Positions 56,276 to 64,000 of a stretch of 64,000 bases of DNA are shown here, one piece after another (the stretch's first letter is position 1; each line of letters begins with the position of its first letter). The DNA is from Porphyra umbilicalis. Its lineage: Eukaryota > Rhodophyta > Bangiophyceae > Bangiales > Bangiaceae. A program made the translations under genes and the position numbers. The notes under the pieces were generated by a model. That model ran no database searches. It saw only the letters and a list, made by a program, of their open reading frames with translations, and was not told the origin of the DNA. The stretch is from contig KV919021.1 in the NCBI GenBank assembly GCA_002049455.2, positions 1 to 64,000 of the forward strand. Reading direction: 5' to 3'.

Positions 56276-56702
56276 CAGCAGTGCACCCCGCGATACCATG
56301 AGCTGTTCCATACACATTGTGCGACTTGGTGTCTCCCCTCTTTCTGTCCCGCGAGCGCATGAAAATAGACCGCGGCGGTGACCTGGTTGTGCAGAAACAG
56401 TTGCAGCTGCAAAAATCGGGAATGCGTTCCCGTTTTTTAATTTTATGTTTTTCTCAGTGGGCCCGATCAGGATCTGATCTTGGCCGTGCAAGGACCGGCT
56501 TTTCCGAGGATCACGCAGATTCTTGGCGGTGCTTCCGCACCGTCAGCCGTCGCTGTGTTTGTGTGTGTTTCCGTCGCGGCTATAACGTCGCAGGTGTGGC
56601 TGTGGCGCAGCAGGGGCTGGTAGGTGGGTAGGACCTGGTGCGGCCGCCGTTACCTTTGCGTCCTCGCGTGCTCGTGATGCTATTTCTGTGGTTCTGCCGG
56701 TC
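56276..56702. other. Spacer before E(z)
   Basis: About 430 bp between two plus-strand genes, with a T-rich stretch near 56430-56455. Probably the 3' end of the first gene and the E(z) promoter. No gene seen. Confidence 0.55.
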
Positions 56703-59700
56703 ATGACGCCCCCGAGGCGGGCGCGGGGGATGGTGGGGCTTGAAGATGACTTTGTCCGGGAGTGGTTCGCGGCGGCCAGCTCCTCGGGGGACTCGGGGGA
56801 CGACGCTGGCGACGACGCTGGCGAGTGTATGGGGGAGGGCTCGCAGCTGCTACCAACAGTCACTCGTGTATTCCACAGAGCAATGGAAGATGCGAAACAG
56901 CGGCGGAGTGCTGCTGTGCATGTTGCAGTGGTGGCCAACCGAGCCGCTGTGAACCGGCAACGGCATGTGGCCGCGACCTTAATTGGAACCTGTGGCGTTG
57001 AACTGCCACCTGTGGAAGCGCTTGGTGCTGTCATCCGTCTCGGAGCGAGCGGGGACATCGGCGGCGGCTGGGGACGTGGAGCCGGTGGAGTTGGTTTGGG
57101 AGTAGGTGCCAGTAGCAGCGGTTGTGTAGGCCGCAGCGCCGGGGATGGTGTTGGCGTTGGTGTTGTGCACGCTGGCTCCGCTGGAGGGGCGGGCGGCGGG
57201 ACGCCCGGCAGGAGCGACGAGGACGGTGGCTTCGACGACGGGAGCAGCGAATACAGCTGGTGCAGCGACGACGGCGGGATTGACAACGGCGGAGGACACG
57301 GCAGGAGGGGCAGCAGCAGCAGCGAAGAAGACGGTTACGTCGGCACCACAAGCGGGAGCGACTCCAGTTGGCGTCTCGACCACGGTCGGAAGGGCGGCGG
57401 CAGCAGTAGCAGCGGGAGTGGGAGTTTCTGTCGTGACCATGGCAGCCGCCGCAGCTGTCGGCGCATCAGCAGTGTACGAGGCCGGAGCACGGCGGTGCAG
57501 CGCGCCTCCACCGGCCAGAAGGACGCGGCAGGTGCGGCTGCTGCCGGTCACGGCAGTGTGCTTCGAGGGCGGCGTTTTGACCGTGGCCCACCGCGCAAGG
57601 TGCTTCGTGCGGGTGATGCTTCTGGTGGGACCGGATCTCTCCCGGCTACTGTGGCGAGAGGGCGGGTTTGGGCTGCCGCTCATGCGGCAGCTCCTCCCTT
57701 TGTCCCCCTGCGCGCGTGCACGCCTCCTCCGACAATGACGGCGTATGCACCGTTGCGTCGCTGCTTTCGTCGTGTCGAGCCGCACAAGGACGTGCGCTTT
57801 GTGCCGTACTTGGGAGATGCTGCGGTGCCGCGTGCTCTCTCGCGCTCAATTGTGCTAAAGAATGGGTGGCAGCTGGTGGACAGCGACGGCAGCGACGCGT
57901 CCGAGTCGGACGACGACAACCGCCCCAAGGACTACTACTCCATGGGCGCGCGTACCCGGCGCGCCGCGGAACGGCGGGCGGTGGGGGCCGTCATCAAGGA
58001 GTTTGGTTCGGGACCGTCGGTGGTGCAGGCCCTAGCTATGAATCTGCAGCGGAGCGAGGCGGCGGTGCGGCGTCTACTGGGGCTTGTGCAGCGCCGCATG
58101 CGTGACGTGGACGCGGCTCGACGCGGTCGTCGTGCCGCTGCCGCACGGTCCGCTGCGCTGGAGGAGCTTACGGGGGGGCAGCGCCTGGCAACGATCATGG
58201 TGGGAGGCGACGTTGGTGCAGCAGCTCGTTCTCCGCCGGCTGGATGGCAGGAGGCCTGGGATGGCCTAGCGGTGCCGGCTGCTGCATTTGCTGCCGGTCT
58301 AGAGGCGGGCCGTGACGTCGCCGCAGCAGGACTTCCTGCTCGCAGTCGAGCGTGGCTGGTGGCAGAGAAGGTGTCAGCTGCTGTGGAGCTTGCGCCCGCC
58401 GCGTCTCGTATCGGTGATGTAGCGGCCGTCAGAGAATATCTGCAGAGTGCCTGCGACCCAGCAGACGACGGGCGCACGTCCCGTGTGGGCTCCAACTCTG
58501 CATCTAGATCGTCGCCGTCAAGTGTTCGTGCTACTTCATCCGGTGGGGGTGCCGCGGCGCATGCAGAGACACCCACGTCCGCTAATGGGGCTGTAGTGCT
58601 CGACTGCTCTATCTTGGGCCGGGACACGTTCTCCAGGCTGCTGTGCCGGCTTTGCCTCCGCTATGCCTGTCGAGCGCATGGGGCTCGACAAGGGCTGGAG
58701 CTTCACGCCCCACCGTTGAGTGCACCACGGCACCTACCGGTCGACCGCGACCGGATTCGTACTCACGTGGCAGCTGGTGAGCGTTTGCTCGCGCCCGACG
58801 TACTGGGCACCGTCCGTCGTCTATTCATCCCCGGTGCAGGACCTGCAGCGGCCGCGGCCGCGGCGGCGCTCGGTGACGATACGAGCAGCGGGTCAAGTGC
58901 TGCTGCTGCACGCAACCGTCGCGCCGGTGTGCAGCACGAAGCGCTCTCGGTTGCCGGCGGCACTTGTGTCGATTGTCGTCACGACGTGCGTGCTCATCCC
59001 TCCGTTTTCAAGTGTGGTCTTGGAGCGCCAGCGGAAAGCCAGTGGACGGCGGAACAAGTTGCACTGTTACGTGCGGCAGCGGAGCTGGTCGGCAGACATG
59101 ACACGTGCCGTCTCGCGTGCTTCGTTCCAGACAGGACGTGCCGCGGGGTTGCGCTGTACCTCGACTTGTTTGGGTGGCCGCCGGCAGCTGCCCCTGTCGA
59201 AGGGGCCGTCGCGGAAGAGGCGGAGGGGGAAAAGGCGCCTCGATGTACCCTGGCTCCTGCCGCAGAGAGCGGGACATCTGCTCATGTCGGTGTTGTTTTA
59301 TCACCCGGCGACGCGGTCATGAGCAGCTTGGAGGATGCAGCGGCCCCCGACAAGGTTGCGGACTACCGGCCGTGCATGCACAGCGGACCATGTGTGGACG
59401 ACCGCTGCAGCTGTGTGCGAAACGCGCTTCCCTGCAAGAAGTATTGCGGCTGCTCGGGCACACGCTGGATTGCCGGTGGGGCGGGGTGCCCGCGAGGCGC
59501 AACGTCAGCGCTCTCGGGCGCTGCAGGAGCGAGCGAGACGGCGGCTGGTTCTTCCCTGTGCCGGCAGCGCACGTGGTGCACTTGTCGCCCCCCCGCGAGC
59601 TGCAGCACCGACGATTGCCCTTGCTTCAGGGTGGACCGAGAGTGTGACCCGGACGCTTGTTTGTCCTGTGGGGCACACTGGCACCCGCTCTCTGGTGTCG

Positions 59701-60263
59701 ACGGCACCATCCTGCAGAGTGGACGGCGGGGCGGTGGACGAACGGGACGTGGTTTACACGGTGCGGCCACCGTGGAACCTGCTCCGCGGGACGGCGTCGG
59801 TCTCGTGCAGTCTGGACTGTCAGGCGGTGGCACCTCTGTGGGCACCCGACGCTGCCGTAACGTGCAACTGCAGGTGGGGCTTCGACCGAGACTGCTACTT
59901 GGTCCGTCTGCGGCGCACGGGCTGGGTGTCCTTGCGGGTGAGGAGGTCGCGGAAGGTGCTTTCGTCGGCGAGTACACCGGGGAGGTGCTGTCGTTGACGG
60001 AGGCGCGGATCCGTGGAAGGACGTATGACGCGGCCGACGTGAGCTTCCTCTTCCGGACGACCAAGACTGTGGTCCTAGACGCCATGTACTGTGGCAATCG
60101 CACCAAGTTCATCAACCACAGCGCTGCGTCTCCGAACTTGGAAGTGAAGCTACTAAGCGTTTGCGGCGACATTCGAGTGGCCTTTTTTGGTACGAGTGCG
60201 CTGCGTCCAGGGGAGGAGCTATTTTTCCATTATGGGTACACTGTCAGCGGGTGGCGTGCATGA
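56703..60263 (+). CDS. EZ: E(z)-type PRC2 histone H3K27 methyltransferase
   Basis: Catalytic subunit of Polycomb Repressive Complex 2. 1,186 residues in one unbroken frame; the start is the ATG at 56703 (MTPPRRARGMVG). Acidic and Ser/Gly-rich N-terminal half; then FVPYLGDAAVPRAL and, near residues 640-660, the E(z) block SRLLCRLCLRYACRAHG. The CXC domain (about 887-990) has CMHSGPCVDDRCSCVRN, CKKYCGC, CTCRPPASCSTDDCPC, then RECDPDACLSCG. The SET domain (about 1057-1186) has AAHGLGVLAGEEV, FVGEYTGEVLS, SFLFRTTKTVVLDA, KFINHSAASPN and GEELFFHYGYT. Oddities: the usual FFDY of E(z) is FFHY, and NPNC after NHS is SPNL. Members are usually 700-950 residues; the excess is low complexity. No G/C-run frame breaks, unlike genes to the left. 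Tail to tail with SUZ12. Confidence 0.93.
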   Translation: MTPPRRARGMVGLEDDFVREWFAAASSSGDSGDDAGDDAGECMGEGSQLLPTVTRVFHRAMEDAKQRRSAAVHVAVVANRAAVNRQRHVAATLIGTCGVELPPVEALGAVIRLGASGDIGGGWGRGAGGVGLGVGASSSGCVGRSAGDGVGVGVVHAGSAGGAGGGTPGRSDEDGGFDDGSSEYSWCSDDGGIDNGGGHGRRGSSSSEEDGYVGTTSGSDSSWRLDHGRKGGGSSSSGSGSFCRDHGSRRSCRRISSVRGRSTAVQRASTGQKDAAGAAAAGHGSVLRGRRFDRGPPRKVLRAGDASGGTGSLPATVARGRVWAAAHAAAPPFVPLRACTPPPTMTAYAPLRRCFRRVEPHKDVRFVPYLGDAAVPRALSRSIVLKNGWQLVDSDGSDASESDDDNRPKDYYSMGARTRRAAERRAVGAVIKEFGSGPSVVQALAMNLQRSEAAVRRLLGLVQRRMRDVDAARRGRRAAAARSAALEELTGGQRLATIMVGGDVGAAARSPPAGWQEAWDGLAVPAAAFAAGLEAGRDVAAAGLPARSRAWLVAEKVSAAVELAPAASRIGDVAAVREYLQSACDPADDGRTSRVGSNSASRSSPSSVRATSSGGGAAAHAETPTSANGAVVLDCSILGRDTFSRLLCRLCLRYACRAHGARQGLELHAPPLSAPRHLPVDRDRIRTHVAAGERLLAPDVLGTVRRLFIPGAGPAAAAAAAALGDDTSSGSSAAAARNRRAGVQHEALSVAGGTCVDCRHDVRAHPSVFKCGLGAPAESQWTAEQVALLRAAAELVGRHDTCRLACFVPDRTCRGVALYLDLFGWPPAAAPVEGAVAEEAEGEKAPRCTLAPAAESGTSAHVGVVLSPGDAVMSSLEDAAAPDKVADYRPCMHSGPCVDDRCSCVRNALPCKKYCGCSGTRWIAGGAGCPRGATSALSGAAGASETAAGSSLCRQRTWCTCRPPASCSTDDCPCFRVDRECDPDACLSCGAHWHPLSGVDGTILQSGRRGGGRTGRGLHGAATVEPAPRDGVGLVQSGLSGGGTSVGTRRCRNVQLQVGLRPRLLLGPSAAHGLGVLAGEEVAEGAFVGEYTGEVLSLTEARIRGRTYDAADVSFLFRTTKTVVLDAMYCGNRTKFINHSAASPNLEVKLLSVCGDIRVAFFGTSALRPGEELFFHYGYTVSGWRA

Positions 60264-60975
60264 GTTTTATTTTTTTCCTTTCCTGTGTCCTGCTGTATCA
60301 TTTCCTTGCCCGTAGTATGAGCACCGGTGCTCACAGAGGAAAGCGGGTGAATCTACGTTGTGCCGCCCATCTTGTTCTTCTCAGTCGTGTGGGCCAATCT
60401 CCTCGGCGTCTCTCAGCCATTCCGCAACGCTGGTACATTTGCGATCGGCACAGAAAACCTCGCGTTTCTCCGTGTGTGTTTATTGCTCACTTCCGCATGT
60501 ACTTGATGTCTGTACTTGTCACATTCAAATATTGTATTTTTGACCTGATCGTGTGCAGGTCCAATGATACGGCAGCCCGTGTCAGGACTTTTGACCTCGC
60601 TGCTGACCCAGTTTTTGTCAGTTGCTGCATTGGCGCGCTGCTCGCGCATCGTGCAGGTGTTGGACGTGCCTCAGGCCACGTTGCCTGGGTTGCGTAGCCA
60701 CGCACACCAGCTGGCGCTGCGGCGCCGCTGTCGCCGTCGCGCTGTTGTCGGACGCGCGGCGACGCAGCCCGCGCCAACCACACGCGCCATCCACCTCGGG
60801 TTCTGAAGCGCCTCTCGCGCCGTCTCTCCCTGCCGCCGATTACCCACCCTCTCCCCCCCGCTGCTCTTGTGCGCGGGCGGCAACAGCTGCCAGAGGGTGC
60901 CGGCGCGTTTGCCTCTCCTCCCCCCGCGCGTCCCCCTGGTGCTGTCCCCACCCCCGCCCGCCTGACATTGTGACC
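60264..60975. other. 3' end of E(z) and upstream DNA of the next gene
   Basis: AT-richer with T-runs just after the E(z) stop (60269-60277), then GC-rich toward 60975. A short frame at 60564-60806 has no domain. Confidence 0.5.
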
Positions 60976-61712
60976 ATGGCGGCGCCCCTGGACGACACGG
61001 TGCTCGCGACCAGCCCCCTCTCCCTCCCCGCCATGGCTGGCGACCCGCCGACGCGCGACGCGCTGCTGCGGCTCGCGCACTACGTCACCGCCCTGATGCG
61101 CCTGTCGACCGCTGCCGCGGCCGCCCGCCGCGCCGGCGGCGGCGGCAGCAGCGCGTCCCCCCCCCCCCCCCCATCGTCCCTCGAGGCGGCGCTCGGCACG
61201 ACGCGGCGGCTGGTGCGGCTGGCGACCCTCCCCACCCTCTTCACGCCACCGCCGCGGTCGCGGCCGGGGTGGATTTGGTGGCGGGCCTCCGCGCGACGGC
61301 GGCGCCGCCGGCAGCGGCCGACGGGTGAGGGTGGGCAGGGGGGGGCGCCAAGCCCACCCCCCGCCCCCGCAGGTTGGCGTGCCTCGCGGCGCTGCTGCGC
61401 GCCGTGGCGGCGGTCGCCGCCGCCGCCGTGGCCATCCGCGAAGCGTCGGCGACGGAGCGGCCCTGGCGCGAGCGGTGGGGGGCGGGCGCCGCCGCCGACG
61501 CGAGCGACGACGCGGGCGTGCGCACGTGGGTCGCCCACAAGCGGGTCTACCCGTGGGTGGTGGCCGTCAAGTACGCGGGCCAGTTCAGAGCAGGTCGTTT
61601 AAAGGACGTCGTATGGCGGCCGCTGCAGCGCCTCCGCTGCAGCAGCAACCCGTTGGCGCCATCCCGACCAGGTTGCGCCAGAAAGACGTCCACTGGCGGC
61701 TCCGCACCATGA
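60976..61712 (+). CDS. PEX11-like peroxisomal membrane protein candidate
   Basis: PEX11 proteins shape and divide peroxisomes. The ATG at 60976 (ACC ATG G) opens MAAPLDDTVLATSPLSLPAM, then TRDALLRLAHYVTALMRLST and, after a Ser/Pro insertion, LEAALGTTRRLVRLATLP, the pattern of the PEX11 N-terminal amphipathic helices. A 48-bp GT..AG intron (61325-61372) joins VDLVAGLRATAAPPAAADG to LACLAALLRAVAAVAAAAVAI, a hydrophobic helix. Reaching that frame needs one base added near 61230-61245, so a sequence error is suspected. After KRVYPWVVAVKYAGQF the reading becomes doubtful; the true 3' end may lie earlier or across another intron. The match is to pattern, not to an exact motif, so another helical membrane protein is possible. 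Confidence 0.4.
61325..61372 (+). other. 48-bp intron in the PEX11-like candidate
   Basis: Starts GTGAGGGTGGGC and ends CCCGCCCCCGCAG. Splicing keeps the hydrophobic downstream frame open (ADG-LACLAALL). It would be a very short spliceosomal intron. Confidence 0.55.
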
Positions 61713-61913
61713 CTCCTGTGACGACGCTGTGTTCAGGCGACAGTGAACGCGGCCTGTTGCTGGTTGTGCTCTGCGGGTGCAGTACCTGCCATTCTCCATG
61801 CAAAAGGCGTCCCATCTACGAGCCGTCGGGTAGCCATAAAAAATCACACTAGAAATCAGTGGTCGTCATTTCTACTGCCCCCCCTGGCAGGCAAGGCTTG
61901 ACGGAGACATGAC

Positions 61914-64000
61914 CTATCGCTGCCGCAACACGTCCCAAACACTCTGGTCATTCGCAACATCTGCCGCTGCGCCGGTGAGGCCAGCAGCAGCAACAGTCAC
62001 GGCCTCCACAGGATGTAGTCCCGACTGTGTCGCTCGAGCACCTGTCAGGACGCCAACAGCTTGCGCCGCCGTTCCGGCGTCGACGAGCCCTTGCTGCACC
62101 AAAATGCGTACATGAGCAACCAATTGAGGCAGCAGGCCAGCACGTGTCAGCGCTGTGGCACGAGCAGCAACAAAGTTGGTGAACAAATCCGCAGTCCCGC
62201 GGTCGCCCCAAGGTGGTGCGGCTTCGACAAATCCGGTCCACATGCCCATAAACAGCACGTCCGCCGGTGGCAGTGGTAGAGAAGTCATGCGAGCAGCGTC
62301 CATGGCAGTCAACCAGCTTTCGTCCATGTCGTCCTCCGAGTCGGCCGACAAGTCAGGTGCAGGCAGGTGCGTCAGCCGCATCCGCCTGAGACTGTTGGTG
62401 TGGTAGTAGTGCCGTCGAGGCGGGGTCTTCGTCCGGCGACTCGGTGCACAGGTTCCGGCCGCACGTGCCGGCAAGCCCCCCGCACGGGCTGGGGCACAGG
62501 CAGAGGGAAAATCTGGCCTGCTTCTGGACGCCGCCGCAGCGATAGGATGTGGCACCAGTGGAGTCGCAAGTGAGGAGACTGGTCGTCGCTCCATGTTCAG
62601 CGCCAAAGAACTGCTGTCGGCAGCATGCAGTTGCTCAGCACAAATGGGCAGGCGGTCACAAAACAACAGGCCACGATACAACAAGCGCGACGGACCGGGG
62701 ATGTTAGTACAGCATTGGCGGCAAGATGCGCTCTTGCAGCGGCCAGCGTGCCGTTGCAGTGGCAGAGATGCGGGACGTCCCCAGGCATCCGCCGCTCCCG
62801 CATGCTCGGAGGGCAGTAGAGCGGCCTACAGTCCAACGTACAGGTCGTCCAGAAGGCCATCTCGTTCGACAGCACCACTCGCAGCGGCCTCAACAGGAAC
62901 ATATGGCACTGTAGTAGAGAACAAAGACAGCCGAAATGCCAGCCAGCGGCGACGGGCGGCACGTCGGTGCACCAGTCAAAGCCGCACAGGACAAAGTCAG
63001 GAACCTGCGCTTGCCACGTTAAGAAAGGAAGAGTGAGCGATGCTCTGAAGAGCACGAATCCACCACCCACCCGCCCAAATAGTAGTCCTCTCCCACCGTC
63101 GTCACTGTTCACCAACATACCTCCAGCCCACAGCGCGTACGCGGGAACGCGCCGCCCGACGCAAAGAACCTCGTCAATAGTTGACGAGTCCGAGTCGTTC
63201 CCGACGTCGCGCTCGGTGCTCGGCCGCACATCCACATGTGAAGCTCGCGGCAACCACTTGACGAGCGCGATGTAGTGGTCAACGTCGGCCTCCACAACAG
63301 CGGGGAGACGAACAGCTGCAGAGGACCTTGCGACGGCAGGCGATGAGGTCGCCCGAACAGCTCGGGCACGGGAAAAGGTAATCGCAACGCCACTGTGACC
63401 CGTGTTCGAGTGGACGACCAAAGCCGCAAACGTGCGGCAATGGACATGGCAAAGAGGACACCTTGCGTCGCGGCGGGTGCTCCTGGATGTGGCGTTCAAG
63501 GAGCCAGTGGAGGCCTCGGGTGTGATGTAGTCGATGCGCAGTGGCCGCGACTGCCGCCACATCGCGGCCGCAGTTGTACCAGGCGCGCCAGGACGGACAG
63601 CGGGATGTGCACCGTGCCCCAGACGACGCGTTGTCGGCGCCGTCACCCGGATACTAATTCTTGGCTCTTGCTCTGTAGCCGCGTCCGCTGCCATCTGCTC
63701 AGCCGCGGCGGAGGCCTTGGCTGCCGCATCCGCAGCGTCGAGTGCTGCTGAAACATCTGCGTTCGGCATGCCCAAGAATATGGTGTACGTCCGCAGGTCG
63801 TCCAGCGGCGACGTACCACCAACCCATGCGAGGCGAACACGCCAACCACCAGCACAAGTGTCGGCTGACAAGAAGCGCCCGTTCCCGTCCCCCACAGCTG
63901 CCCAGTGCCCCGACGCGTGCAGGATGATGTCCCCAGCAGCCGATGCTATGGCGTCTCCGTCGCAGGAGCGCGGCACGACACGAATCAGCAGTCGTCCTCC
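61914..64000 (-). CDS. SUZ12: SUZ12, PRC2 subunit (partial, N-terminus off window)
   Basis: SUZ12/VEFS protein, the scaffold of PRC2 that binds E(z) through its VEFS box. Exon A (63121-64000) is open to the window edge, so the N-terminus is missing. It holds the C2H2-type finger CPLCHVHCRTFAALVVHSNT ending GH (C-x2-C-x12-H-x4-H), as in SUZ12, preceded by PLRIDYITP and followed by VDHYIALVKWLPRAS. Exon B (61914-62488) holds the VEFS box: RRHYYHTNSLRRM, SADSEDDMDESWLTAMDAAR, LFMGMWTGFVEA, LFTNFVAARATALTRAGLLP and RILVQQGLVDAGT. The intron is 62489-63120 with donor GTATGT and acceptor TGCCTGTGCCCCAG, both phase 1, joining ALWAG to ARAGGLPAR. Tail to tail with E(z). A second splice junction beyond the window is likely. 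Confidence 0.85.
62489..63120 (-). other. Intron of SUZ12 (632 bp)
   Basis: The donor GGAG|GTATGT and the acceptor TTTTCCCTCTGCCTGTGCCCCAG (long pyrimidine run) are both phase 1. The exon A frame happens to stay open into the intron, but there its composition turns Cys/Leu-rich and unlike the family. The splice places the finger and the VEFS box in one protein. Confidence 0.7.

Noticed and set aside
62489..63120. Coding continuation of SUZ12 exon A
   Set aside because: The frame stays open but becomes Cys/Leu-rich; a matched phase-1 donor and acceptor remove it and join the finger to the VEFS box.
1..64000. CRISPR arrays, rRNA, tRNA, bacterial operons
   Set aside because: No regular spacer-repeat array, no rRNA-like conserved block, no tRNA cloverleaf noticed by eye (a tRNA scan was not possible), and gene structure is eukaryotic.

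Overview
The window looks like nuclear DNA of a GC-rich, intron-poor alga. A multicellular red alga of the Porphyra/Pyropia kind is the best guess (inference). Reasons: the proteins are eukaryotic (VPS11, TTC1, BCS1-like AAA ATPase, two SET-domain histone methyltransferases, SUZ12, bZIP); introns are few and have clean GT..AG borders; coding DNA is extremely GC-rich with Ala/Gly/Pro padding; a bacterial-type polyphosphate kinase (PPK1) gene is present; small TIR elements lie between genes. A GC-rich green alga is not excluded, although those are usually much richer in introns.

Layout. 1-0.9 kb (-): edge of a Gly/Pro/Trp repeat protein. 1-11.5 kb: gene-poor, with a hairpin-bearing tandem array, a mariner-like MITE, long palindromes and GC-rich islands. 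11.6-12.8 kb (-): bZIP transcription factor. 14.5-16.7 kb (-): two-exon allantoinase with an N-terminal membrane segment. 19.4-21.4 kb (+): unrecognised protein, convergent with a BCS1-like AAA ATPase (21.8-23.4 kb, -). 25.8-34.3 kb (+): giant SET1/KMT2-type H3K4 methyltransferase carrying a long RS domain. 34.8-35.8 kb (-): TTC1-like TPR protein. 36.9-37.9 kb (+): mitochondrial enoyl-CoA hydratase. 38.5-42.6 kb (-): VPS11 of HOPS/CORVET. 43.3-43.6 kb (+): 78-residue membrane microprotein. 44.9-48.1 kb (-): PPK1. 48-54 kb: repeats and two TIR elements. 54.3-64 kb: Cys-rich/RGG protein, E(z), a PEX11-like candidate and SUZ12, the last running off the right edge.

Two themes stand out. First, this is a chromatin-rich window: a Trithorax-type and a Polycomb-type methyltransferase lie about 22 kb apart, and two PRC2 core subunits, E(z) and SUZ12, face each other tail to tail within 8 kb. 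Second, most genes between 11 and 48 kb are broken across frames at runs of G or C. In all 12 junctions I worked through by hand the break is of the same kind: one base short. These genes are therefore annotated as continuous, with the junctions flagged. Several genes also carry a long G-run on the coding strand just after the stop codon.
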